A stretch of 22,283 nucleotides of DNA from Azolla pinnata (lineage: Eukaryota; Streptophyta; Polypodiopsida; Salviniales; Salviniaceae): the NCBI GenBank assembly GCA_037176905.1, contig JBBBWG010004435.1, positions 1 to 22,283 on the forward strand. Reading direction: 5' to 3'. Shown in pieces: positions 1 to 12,205 of this stretch. The translations under genes and the position numbers were made by a program. The first letter of the stretch is position 1, and each line of letters opens with the position of its first letter. The notes under the pieces were generated by a model. That model worked only from the letters and a program-made list of their open reading frames with translations. It made no database searches and was not told the origin of the DNA.

Positions 1-2917
1 AAGAAGATGAAGAACCTCACGCTCATTGGGGACGGCATCGGCAAGACTATCATCACCGGCAGCAAGAGCTTCACGGGCGGCACCACCACCTACAACTCCG
101 CCACCGTCGGTGAGTTATATGATTATAATTATACGATCCATTGCTAGCTTCGCGGCGATGAATCCATTCGATTAGATTTGGAACATCATTAATTTGCTAG
201 TTTATTTACGGAAGAATTTAGATTTGGAACATCATTAATTTGCTAGTTTATACATGGAAGAATTGTGACCAAAGCACGCCTCGCACAATTATAAATTGCA
301 TTTTAACGCCCACTAAAATCGGAAATTATTACAAATTATTAACGCCTAATCTTTTATCTTCCACTAAAAAATTAACACCCAATTATTTCCGCTAGTGTTG
401 ATTTTTGTTCCAAATCGTTTCCCCGCTTATAATTGATTCCCTTGCTATGTTCGATTAGCAAAAGCTGGTACTTTTAGAACCCAAGTATAAACTGATCAAC
501 GCGTTAATTTGATGCTAATCAAGTAATTGAAACATTAGTCAATTAATTAATTTGATGCTAATTAAAGTCAACACTTAATTGATTTTATGTTAATCAAATC
601 AACCATGTGTAACTCCATTTTAAAATTAGACGTTAATTTGTAATTTTTTAGTTTTGGCAGGCATTAAAATTGTAACTTATAATTTTGTTAGGCGTTTCTT
701 AGGTAATTCTCCCTCGTGCCCGGCATCTTTAATGATATTTCTGCGTGATCGTTAATTCCCAAACCTTTGATTCCGATCCATGAGCGGTTAACGATTACTC
801 GATGTAATGCGCATTACATCGAGTAACTGCACATGCTGCCAATTTAGTCCACATATACCACGATCGTAACAAATTGTGATTCTTTTTTATCAAGCTTTTT
901 CAAATCGATTAAAAACAATAGCAATCTAAGAAGAGCTAAAGCAATTGTATTATTCGAATATGTTTTTTTTTTTTTCTGGAGTTTTTATTTTCTCATATCT
1001 AAGAAAAATCAAAAGAATAAAAAATTTAATGTCTATTTAAAATATAATAATTCTCGAAAAAATATCATCTGTACACCAACAAAAAACTCATCAAACTTCC
1101 AAATAGCCACATAATAAAGAAAGCGAAATCTAGAAAACAAGCTCCTAGTAAATTTATTAATTATAGTTGTTTAACGCGTACTAAATTTAGAAATCTCAAA
1201 TTAACACCGAGTTTTATCGCTAATCAATTAATTATTCCTGATCGCTTCTCGCAATTCCATTCTACGCCTCTTACTAAATCGCTTCCATCTGTCTCGTCTG
1301 ATCATGTTTGTTGATTCATAATCTTCCAACCGATACACTTACAATGTCAAGACGAGAGACAGCTAGTCTATTATCATTAGGGGGTTGGAAAGAGCCATCT
1401 CGGAGCTATATTTGGACGAATATCACAGATAGAAACCTCCATCTTTTTTGTTTTCAAAAGATTTTTAAAAATCCATGTTCTTCTGCTCCTGCTGACATGC
1501 AATGCAATGCGAAATTTGGCAAATGGCAAATGCAGGCGTGTCGGCGCCGAGCTTCCTGGCACGGGGGATCACATTCCGGAACACAGCAGGGGCCAAGGGC
1601 CACCAGGCGGTGGCGCTGCGCGCGGGGGGCGATCAGACAGTGTTCGACGCGTGCTCGTTCGAGGGTTACCAAGACACGCTCTACGCGTTGGCAGGTTGAC
1701 AGTTTGTTCTTTCTTTTCCAAAAAAGAATCCCTTCATTAGTCATAAAAATCACAGCAATAAAGCTAAAAAAAAACAATTACAATCTTTCAAAAGGATGTG
1801 TCCAAATATATATATATATATATATCTCTGCGAGAATTACCAAAAAAATGCCTAACAAAACCATGAATTACATTTTAACGCCTACTGAAATCAGAAATTA
1901 CAAATTAACGCCTAATCTTAGCTTCCCACTAAAAATTAACGCACAATTAATCCCGCCAGTATGGTTTTGTTCCGAATTGCTCCCCACCAGTTGATCTTGA
2001 TCGATTCCCTTCCAATATTCGCTTAGCAAAGGTCAAGTAGTTTTAGAATCTAGTTGATGGATTAACGCGTAGATTTGGTGTTAATCAAGCAATCGAACGC
2101 TAATCAATCGGTTCAGTTTATGAAATTTGAACTCACAGTTAATGAAATTGGTGTTAACCAATTAGTTGCACATTAAATTTTAAAACTAGGCATCAAATTG
2201 TAATTTCCAGTTTTAATAGGTGTTAAAATGTAATTTATAATTTTGTTAGGCATTTTTTGGTAATTTTCCCTAGATATATATATAAGAAGAAGATGAAAAA
2301 ATTTTAAGACACCTTGATAGCTCCAGAAGAGACTCTGAAAACATTCTTGTGTTTATTATCGATCACTCCGCGGCGCAGGCCGGCAGTTCTACACGGGATG
2401 CACCATTCGGGGGACGGTCGACTTCGTGTTCGGGAACGCGATCGCGGTGTTCCAGCGCTGCAGCGTGCTCGGGAGGCAGCCGATGCAGGGGCAGAAGAAC
2501 ACGTACACGGCGCAGGGCAGGAAGCTCGCGTCGGACCCCAGCGGGTTCAGCTTCCACCTGTGCACAGTCGGGGCGGACAAGGACCTCGCGAGCTCCGCAT
2601 ACACTGTGAAGAGCTACTTCGGGAGGCCGTGGAAGGCTTATTCGCGTACCGTGTGGATGCAGTGCTCCGTGTCGAGCGCGATCGATCCCGCGGGCTGGCT
2701 CCCTTGGGACTCCTCTAACCCTTTCATCGATACGCTCTACTACGGCGAGTTCCAGAACACAGGCGCCGGAGCTGCGACCTCGGGCCGCGTCGCTTGGCCC
2801 GGCGTCCACCCGTCCATGTCCCGCACCGACGCTCTCGCCTTCACCGTCCAGAACTTCATCTCTGGCCCCTCTTGGCTCCCCACCACCCAGGCCTCCTTCC
2901 AGGCCTCCTTGTCCTAG
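1..2917 (+). CDS. Pectinesterase (pectin methylesterase), 3' three exons; 5' end outside window
   Basis: Demethylesterifies cell-wall homogalacturonan, releasing methanol; a secreted enzyme in this family. Exons are 1-109, 1536-1694 and 2379-2917 (TAG stop at 2915-2917), joined in frame with GT-AG borders, giving 268 residues of the catalytic beta-helix domain. Family motifs appear in order: GDGIGKTIITG, ARGITFRNTAG, HQAVALR, GYQDTLY, GTVDFVFGNA, FGRPWKAYSRTV, GWLPWD, DTLYYGE and a C-terminal FISGPSWLP. Counting from the window edge, Q60, Q82, D83 (acid/base), D104 (nucleophile), R172 and W174 keep exactly the spacing of the plant pectinesterase active site, so the enzyme looks functional. 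The signal peptide and any inhibitor-like pro-domain would lie upstream and cannot be seen. Exons are strongly GC-rich against AT-rich introns. Both introns contain a related transposon-like element. The isoform cannot be assigned. Confidence 0.95.
174..265. repeat. Tandem duplication, period 46 bp, in pectinesterase intron 1
   Basis: Two head-to-tail copies begin at 174 and 220, each opening with AGATTTGGAACATCATTAAT. The second copy diverges near its end, where the left edge of the intron-1 transposon-like element begins. Confidence 0.85.
258..715. mobile_element. MITE-like element with long terminal inverted repeats, copy in intron 1
   Basis: A non-coding element of about 450 bp. Its left end (GAATTGTGACC...ATAAATTGCATTTTAACGCC) is a diverged reverse complement of its right end (ATTTTGTTAGGCGTTTCTTAGG then TAATTCTCCC). 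The inverted arms run roughly 90-100 bp. The same order of blocks (AAATTATTAACGCCTAATC, GTTCCAAATCG, GATTCCCTT, TTAGCAAAAG, CGCGTTAATTTGATGCTAATCAAG) recurs in the second intron of the gene. There is no coding capacity. Superfamily is undetermined: long inverted repeats suggest a Mutator-like non-autonomous element, but no clean target-site duplication is visible here. Edges are good to about 10 bp. Confidence 0.65.
795..826. repeat. Perfect 32-bp palindrome with no spacer
   Basis: TTACTCGATGTAATGC at 795-810 is followed at once by its exact reverse complement at 811-826. It lies in pectinesterase intron 1, just right of the transposon-like element. It could form a cruciform in DNA or a hairpin in the pre-mRNA. 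No known function is recognised. Confidence 0.9.
1168..1225. mobile_element. Possible third, fragmentary copy of the intronic element
   Basis: The stretch TTTAACGCGTACTAAATTTA and the following AAATTAACACCGAGTTTTATC resemble the subterminal part of the intron-2 element (TTTAACGCCTACTGAAATCA then AAATTAACGCCTAATCTTAGC). Only about 55 bp align by eye and no end is visible, so this is tentative. Confidence 0.3.
1831..2272. mobile_element. MITE-like element with ~85-90 bp terminal inverted repeats, copy in intron 2
   Basis: The left arm (about 1832-1921, GAGAATTACCAAAAAAATGC then CTAACAAAAC) matches the reverse complement of the right arm (about 2181-2272, GGAAAATTACCAAAAAATGC then CTAACAAAAT) along about 85-90 bp. 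The element sits between two TA-repeat tracts (about 1807-1825 and 2273-2283), which may be the target or may hide a target-site duplication. It is non-coding; the long open frame crossing it is chance. It is related along its whole length to the copy at 258-715, and this copy has the better-preserved inverted repeats. Confidence 0.75.
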
Positions 2918-4117
2918 GCGGAGGAGGGCTAAAGAGATAACGTGAGAAGTAGAAGATAGATTGAATCTTGGTATTGATTCTTGAAATTGGTGTTGTTCAC
3001 CTTGATTGGAACCCCCCCCTCCCCCCCCCCCTCCTCTCCTGTATATATACGATTCCAGAACTCCTGCATGCCAGACGAGCGTCTTGCATGCAGAAAGACG
3101 GGAGATCCATGCAGAAGCTTCTAGAAAGTTCCAAAACTTTCCGGAACGTCATAAAGGGATACTAAATTTATATGTATTGGCGTTTACATCATTATTTTAT
3201 GTTTGATCAATCAACTAGACTAATTGATTTTATAGATAAGGTTATGAACCCACCCGTCTTATGTGTGCATATATATGATACCTCCTCTCCTCTCCAGATT
3301 TGATTAACTCCTCCTCCTGTTTATCATTTGTCCCCCTCGAGTCTGGTGTCATACATCAAGTGTATACAAAGTGTTTCTACCTAGCTCCATACCGACTGTC
3401 GAAGTGTAGCTTTGGCAGAGAAAATCGAGAGCGGCGCACAAGTGCTCGAAACGAGATTTGCCTCAGCTGCAATGGAACTCTACAACCCCGAAATGGATTT
3501 CTCCCAAGTAAACATTTGTTATAGGAGGATAAAAGGACGGAAACAACGTCACAATAAACTCTGACCTTCTAAATTGGATCAGGGCCAATCCATGTAATGG
3601 ATGAGGGATTTATTTTATTAGTGCTTTGTTGGCTTGATATGCCAAGTCGTAGTCGCCTACCTACAGAAGGAATCAAGATATAGAGGCTATACAAGGACAC
3701 TTATTGAAGTTAAGTTTATTTGTGGCATCCGGGACCACGTTTGTTCAATGTTGTAATTATTTTCACTATTGTAAAATCTAGTTTTTCAAAATAAAAAGAA
3801 AGACAACAAGGGTTTCATTCTTGTTTTAGATACTAATACCGGTTGACAGAGGTCGTCGAACTTCATCACCTGCAACTACTACAATACCCATGGATGCAAA
3901 ATGGGCTTTTTCCTTCTTTGTAAACAACTCTTTCCTTATTCTTTGACCACTGGGTAGTAACAAAGCTCGATCGAGCACTTTTGGATTGCTTGCTTGCAAT
4001 GAAACGAAATCAGGTGATGGGGCAACTGTGTAAGTGACACAACTAACCATGGTATTTGAAAACAAAACATTTGATGGAGAACCGAATCAAAAGCCATTTC
4101 GAATTGATCGAGCTATG
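2918..4117. other. Intergenic region downstream of pectinesterase, no gene recognised
   Basis: The pectinesterase 3' UTR presumably occupies the first few hundred bases. A C-rich homopolymer tract lies at 3012-3031. Two open stretches look faintly protein-like but match no family I know. One is + strand 3385-3561, containing ALAEKIESGAQVLETRFASA. The other is - strand 3826-4065, containing PKVLDRALLLPSGQRIRKEL. Neither has convincing splice sites or neighbours; they may be decayed gene or retroelement fragments. Confidence 0.5.
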
Positions 4118-4215
4118 ACCTTGGGGTGAAAAATCTGGCCTTTCGAACGTTGTAAACCTTGGGGTGAAAATTCTAGCCTGTGGGCATAATAACCTTCGGG
4201 TGTTGTAGCCTTTGT
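4118..4215. repeat. Short tandem repeat, three diverged ~37-bp copies
   Basis: ACCTTGGGGTGAAAAATCTG starts at 4118, ACCTTGGGGTGAAAATTCTA at 4156, and a more diverged ACCTTCGGGTGTTGTAGCC at 4192. The spacings are 38 and 36 bp. No coding potential is evident. Confidence 0.75.
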
Positions 4216-4544
4216 TGTGCTGTTCTCTTCAATAACTAATGATAGGTGACGTATTCAAAGAGGAAAAACAAGAAAAAGGATCACAGACGCATTGACACCA
4301 GCACCAACTCCACTCTCTGCTGGCAAGTTACGGATAGTCTTTACGTTGTGCATCGGTCGGGTCCGAACCACCAGAATACAGTAGGCGTGCCAGAGCGAGA
4401 AATGGGCAATGCGAAAAAAAATCCAGAGGCCAGAGGTGAGGTGAATCGAGTGCCTGAGGCCCCAAAATAAAGATAGATGAAGCGAGAACAGAACTGTTGC
4501 CGAGACTTGAGAAGCTGAACGAGTTGAATCTGGAAACCAAGCGT

Positions 4545-4705
4545 CGTATGCATGAGCAGATGGATGGATGGATGGATGCATGCATGCATGCTTGACTAGA
4601 TGTGGATGCATGCATTGCTTGATGAATGCATGCATTGGGTGCATGCCAAAATGCCTTGATGAATGCATCCTTGGATGCATGCTTGATGGATGCATGCATG
4701 CATGG
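4545..4705. repeat. Smaller ATGCATGC/GGATGGAT degenerate repeat block
   Basis: Runs of GGATGGATGGATG, ATGCATGCATGC and the phrase CTTGATGAATGCATGCAT repeat irregularly. It has the same vocabulary as the larger block at 5024-5995, from which about 320 bp of ordinary sequence separates it. Alternating purine-pyrimidine GCATGCAT runs carry several CATGCA (RY) motifs. Confidence 0.85.
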
Positions 4706-5023
4706 AGCATCTTTATCTTTTTTTTTCCCCCAAAACTTATCTTGTGAGTAGTTATAAACAACACCAAATGGCTACAATAACCCAAATGGGGAATTCATAT
4801 ACACTGCATGTAACTACTACTATTACTACTACAGAGGTGGAAAAAGCCACCTAGGAGGAGTAAAATTCCATATAACATTATTATTATTATGGATCTCAAT
4901 CAAATGAGAATGATACCATTGTTTATAAAAACATATCGCGGGCCGAACGATCAGAAATGTAATCATATTAAGGATTTCTTTTTTTTTCATGCATATGCCT
5001 GCTTGAATGGGTGTGGGGGGATA

Positions 5024-5995
5024 CATGCATATGCATTCATGGTCGATGGCCGGATGGTTGCATGGCTAGATGCCTAAAATGGATGGATGCATGCATGGGT
5101 GCGTGCGTGCATGAATGGCATGATGCCTAAATGGGTGCCCGGATGCATGCCTAGAATGGCTTGATGAATGCATGCATGGGTGCATGCATGCCTAAATGGC
5201 TTGATGAATGCATGCCTGGGTGCATGCATCTTGAATGGCATGATGCCTGGCTGCATGGATGCTTGGATGGCTTGATGAATGCATGCATGCCTGGATGGTT
5301 TGATGAATGCATGCCTGGGTGCATGCATCCTGAATGTCATGATGCCTGGGTGCATGGATGCTTGAGTGGCTTGATGAATGCATGGTTGGGTGCATGCATG
5401 CCTGGGTGGATGTGGATGCGTGCATGCATGCCTAGGTGGATGTGGATGCGTGCATGCATGCCTTGGATGGATGTGGATGCGTGCATGCATGCCTTGGATG
5501 GATGTGGATGCATGCATACGTATGCTAGATGGTTGGCATGTCTAGAATGCCCAAATGGATGGATGGATGGATGCATGCATGGGTGTGTGCTTGAATGGCA
5601 TGATGCCTGGGGTGCATGCCTGAATGGCTCCTCATGAAGGCATGCATGCATGGGTGCATGCCTGAATGGCTCTTGATGAAGGCATGCATGCATGGGTGCA
5701 TGCCCGAATGGCCTGATGGAAGCATGCATGCATGCCTGAATGGCTGGATGAATGCATGCATGCATGGATGGGTGCATGCCAGAATGGCTTGATGGAAGCA
5801 TGCATGCATGGGTGCATGCCAGGGTGCATGTCTGAATGGCTTGATGGATGCATGCATGCATGGTTGCATGTCTGAATGGCTTGATGGATGCATGCATGTG
5901 TGCCTTGGATGTGGATGCATGCATGCATGTGTGCCTTGGATGTGGATGCATGCATGCATGTGTGCCTTGGATGTGGATGCATGCATGCATCTTTG
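5024..5995. repeat. ~970-bp degenerate minisatellite built on GCATGC
   Basis: Units of about 30-47 bp combine a variable part (CTTGATGAATG, CTGAATGGC, GGATGTGGATG) with a conserved ATGCATGCATG core. By eye there are roughly 45 GCATGC hexamers. Three internal phases are visible. There are 30-31 bp units at about 5400-5520, units of about 46-47 bp with GCATGCCTGAATGGCT at about 5610-5880, and three near-identical 31-bp units at 5901-5993. The core is alternating purine-pyrimidine, and it also spells the plant RY element CATGCA many times over. It ends about 200 bp before the FabG start codon. Long open frames across it, on both strands, are artefacts, because the core has no stop codon in any frame. 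Confidence 0.95.
5901..5993. repeat. Three near-identical 31-bp tandem units at the FabG-proximal edge of the array
   Basis: TGCCTTGGATGTGGATGCAT begins copies at 5901, 5932 and 5963, with exact 31-bp spacing. Their near identity against the degenerate array around them suggests the most recent expansion. Confidence 0.9.
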
Positions 5996-6083
5996 CATGA
6001 GGATTTTTCTTTTGTATTTTATTATCTGAATCTCAAAAAAAAACAAAAGGAAAACAAAAAGAAGAAGCAAAGCTTTTCTTCAT

Positions 6084-6090
6084 TATAAGG
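6084..6090 (+). promoter_or_regulatory. Candidate TATA box of the FabG gene
   Basis: TATAAGG lies about 105 bp before the FabG start codon and about 35 bp before a pyrimidine-rich tract (about 6119-6165, CTTCTTCTTCTT type). Such tracts are typical of plant core promoters and 5' leaders. This would give a short leader of roughly 75 nt. It is inferred from position and motif only. Confidence 0.3.
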
Positions 6091-6190
6091 TCTTGTGCTC
6101 AATGCTCGCCACCGACGCCTTCTCTTCTTCTTCTTCTTCTTTCCTCTTCTGCTTCTTCTTCGCCGCTTCGCCGTCGATCGCCGTCTGCTC

Positions 6191-9574
<3,384 letters not shown>

Positions 9575-10426
9575 AAGCCGGCATGAAATGTTGGATTTGA
9601 ATGTTTATTTCATCAGCAGTAGTTGGAAATGATAAATATATCAACAGGCTCAAAGTTCCATGAATTTTTGTTATGCAGAAATAATTCTTTTTAGGTTGAG
9701 AAATATACTAGCTGAGACATAACATTGCCACATCTTTTTAACTTGACCAGTAGCTTACAAGTGAACCCCAGGAAGTGAAGAAGAGCTCTTCTGCAGGATG
9801 GGTATCCAATTGTATTTGGTCATTATCATCTTAATTAGAATTGATTATTTTGGTCAATTTTTATCTCACACAAATTACTCCGTCTTTTAATAGAGAATTT
9901 TGTCTTCTATTTGGCAAGTCTCTGAGCACGTGTGTATAGCACACGGGAACTTACGGAATCTGAGATCCAGTCAATGCGCTAAACATATGGATGAGATCTT
10001 TAGAACAAGTGGAATATATGTTACACCTTTTTTTGTGAAGTACATCAATTCCTTGAAATTCAGTTACAAAAGGAACAAGTGGAAATTTTAGTTCTGTGTT
10101 TACATCATGTTTAGCTCATTTTGTAGCACGCATTGTGATGTATAAGCGCTAAAACAGAAGGTCAACATTGTCTTCAGCTCTATCAAGCTAAATTTGTGAT
10201 AGCCATGGTTTACAATAAACGATTGGAAAATGCCCAAAATCAATGACAATTGCCTCTCAATCTACCCGTTATTAGCCAACTTACTTTGTGTTGTGTTAAT
10301 CGTTCCATATAAATTTGACATGATCGTGGTTGTGGTTTGCGAGGATCGAGCGGACGACTTACCAATTGAATACGGCAAATTTATCTTCTTTGTTCGGTTG
10401 AGGATTTGTTTTCCATTTGTAAGAAT
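9575..10426. other. Intergenic region between FabG and the TFIIIC-subunit-like gene
   Basis: It presumably contains the FabG 3' UTR and poly(A) site (AT-rich, for example GATAAATATATC near 9630) and the promoter of the next gene. No coding exon, RNA gene or clear repeat is recognised. Confidence 0.5.
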
Positions 10427-11120
10427 ATGGCAGGTGAAGAGAAGGAATATGTTTTGTTGGAGTTTGGATGGATCCCTGTGGCGAATTCTCGATTCTCGCT
10501 TTCTGTAAGCCCCTCTATAACATTATGGATTCTCTCTCGATGCATAAGCAGATTGTCAGCCCCTTCTGTGCCCTTTTCTTTGCTTTTACGGCCTTGAAAC
10601 TTTGAACCCTGTCATGGGATTCGAGGATGGCACCAAGATGGTAACTAGCCCAGTTTCTCCTCTACATTGATGAAAGGCTTTTTTCTTCAATAGATAACTG
10701 CTTTTGGGTCATCTAAATTTCCAGTTATAACCGCTTGATTTTGCTTTTCTCGTACCATGCATCTTATTTGGGAAGCAGGCGTTTCAGTCTATCTAAGTTG
10801 AGAAACCCTAAATGTTATGGCTGACGAAGTGGCATATTTTAATGTAAGGTTTATTTTTTGATCTAAAGGTTAGAGAACATTTCAAGGTATAACCAAACTC
10901 TTATAAACCTTTTCGGTGGTTTGCAAAGATGTGATTTGTATTCCTTCATTTGGTAACATAGATGCAAAAAAAGCCTTCGTTTCTAGTTCTCGAGTTACTG
11001 ATAGCAGTTACAGAATAAAGGAAGAAAGCTCTATTGACATGCATGGGGAGCTGGAATCCGATTGATCGCTTTGGTATATTTTTAGTTAGTCTCAGTTAGG
11101 GTTATTCTGTTGCAAACCAG

Positions 11121-11179
11121 TTCCACAAACATCCATGGGAATCTCCATTCCAATATAGGACTATTACAGTTCCACAAAC
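11121..11179. repeat. Direct repeat abutting the assembly gap
   Basis: TTCCACAAAC occurs at 11121-11130 and again at 11170-11179, the last ten bases before the N run, preceded by CCAG and ACAG. The gap may hide further tandem copies with a unit near 49 bp. Confidence 0.6.
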
Positions 11180-11279
11180 NNNNNNNNNNNNNNNNNNNNN
11201 NNNNNNNNNNNNNNNNNNNNNNNNNNNNNNNNNNNNNNNNNNNNNNNNNNNNNNNNNNNNNNNNNNNNNNNNNNNNNNN
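11180..11279. other. Assembly gap of 100 N
   Basis: Exactly 100 N, the usual placeholder for a gap of unknown length. It falls in intron 2 of the TFIIIC-subunit-like gene, so exon content could be missing here. Confidence 0.98.
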
Positions 11280-11443
11280 TACTTTATTTGTTGATTAATA
11301 TTATTTTGTCCTAATTAGTCTAGTAGGTGTTCAGAGCAAGGTGAGAGAATGCTCATTCTTTTAGTTTTACCTCTTTTTATCATAGATCGGTCGCTATGAG
11401 GAGACAATCGGCACATGTATTCTGTTTTCCGAGGATGATAAAG

Positions 11444-12205
11444 GTATTTGAGTATTTGAGAATTTACCAACACTGATCATAGAATTCGATCATATTCAGG
11501 AAAACAATTACTCCTGTCATTGATTGCTCTTACGAATGGTTGACAAGGAATAGAATGATGGGCCATCTTTCATATTAAAACCCACAAAAGCTTCGACAGA
11601 TGAAACACTGGTCCATTTACCAAAATTTTACCATATACCTGATTCTTGATTTCCTGATTTCTGATTGCATGATCTAAATGCTTCAACAGATGAAACGCGG
11701 TTTCATTTGCTAAAATTTTACCATGTAACCCCCCTACGGCAGGCAGTTAACACATGTTTAGAGAAAGAAAGGCAATCCTTGGAATCATTCTTGGTATGCT
11801 GATTTTGATCCAATCTGGCTAACGTTTTACAAGACCTAACTTGTAAGCAGCTGTTCACAAATCAGATTGAGAGAGATGTTAGATGGATAATGTACAAAAT
11901 TGATGAAGCTGCTACATACATACTGAGGGCAACAATCTCGTTGCCAGTTCTGGCTTCATCAAGCGCACGGTCCCAAAAATGTGCTTAGATATATGCATGC
12001 AAAGGAATAGGAACACAATGCAGCTCAGTATGTGGATATGGCTTCAAAATGGATCATAAAAACTCTCGCTAATTTCCAGACTCATCACTTACTTGATTGT
12101 TCGGCAATTCCCCATCTCTAACATCCATGTGAAACGATCAGTTAGCTCTATCACCACTTCCTTGGACAAGCCAAACCTGGTGCAGCAAATGGTTTATATC
12201 ACATC
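11444..12205. other. Convergent intergenic region between the TFIIIC-like exons and POLD1
   Basis: It should hold the POLD1 3' UTR (read on the - strand) and any missing 3' part of the TFIIIC-like gene. I find no exon. A diverged direct repeat of about 50 bp occurs with a 90-bp period at 11589-11638 and 11679-11728. Confidence 0.5.
11589..11728. repeat. Diverged direct repeat, ~50 bp, period 90 bp
   Basis: AGCTTCGACAGATGAAACAC at 11589 and TGCTTCAACAGATGAAACGC at 11679 both continue into C/TAAAATTTTACCAT plus A/GT. It is not recognised as coding or as a known element. Confidence 0.75.

Larger units (their letters stand above)
10427..11443 (+). pseudogene. GTF3C6: General transcription factor 3C (TFIIIC) subunit 6 / tau55-like, first three exons only
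   Basis: TFIIIC binds internal promoters of tRNA genes for RNA polymerase III; this small subunit carries the conserved triple-barrel-type core. Seen: exon 10427-10504 (MAGEEKEYVLLE... ending FSLS), exon 10590-10640 (GLETLNPVMGFEDGTKM) and exon 11386-11443 (IGRYEETIGTCILFSEDDK). Together they follow the family pattern YVLL-D/E-L ... SGL-D/E-TLNPV ... K-L/M-IGEYEETIGTC-x-FSE. Exon 1 departs from the usual VLLDLD part. Joining exon 1 to exon 2 needs a GT-AC intron, or a 55-nt intron (10505-10559) that adds ten odd residues. Intron 2 contains the 100-N gap. No later exon with the usual LHKVLKFRL-type ending is recognisable before the POLD1 3' end. It is therefore either a gene fragment/pseudogene or a gene whose tail I cannot see. 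Family call fairly firm; functional state uncertain. Confidence 0.6.

Noticed and set aside
1308-1994. 228-residue open frame across the second pectinesterase exon
   Set aside because: It reads the exon in the wrong frame and continues through the intronic element. The real exon frame gives the conserved pectinesterase motifs.
2363-2809. 148-residue open frame antisense to pectinesterase exon 3
   Set aside because: It is a GC-rich shadow of the real coding exon, with low-complexity Arg/Ala composition.
4545-5995. CRISPR-like array (regular repeats with variable spacers)
   Set aside because: This is a plant nuclear context. Units are contiguous and degenerate with no unique spacers, and there are no cas genes.
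5074-6070. Long open reading frames on both strands rich in Met-His-Ala-Cys-Ile-His (up to about 217 residues)
   Set aside because: They are translations of the ATGCATGC repeat, whose core has no stop codon in any frame. Frames overlap on both strands and track the repeat exactly, so they are not genes.
10803-10811. Telo-box-like AAACCCTAA in the TFIIIC-like intron (a similar AAACCCTAA occurs near 16979)
   Set aside because: Single nine-base matches within introns are expected by chance in a 22-kb window, and neither is placed in a promoter.
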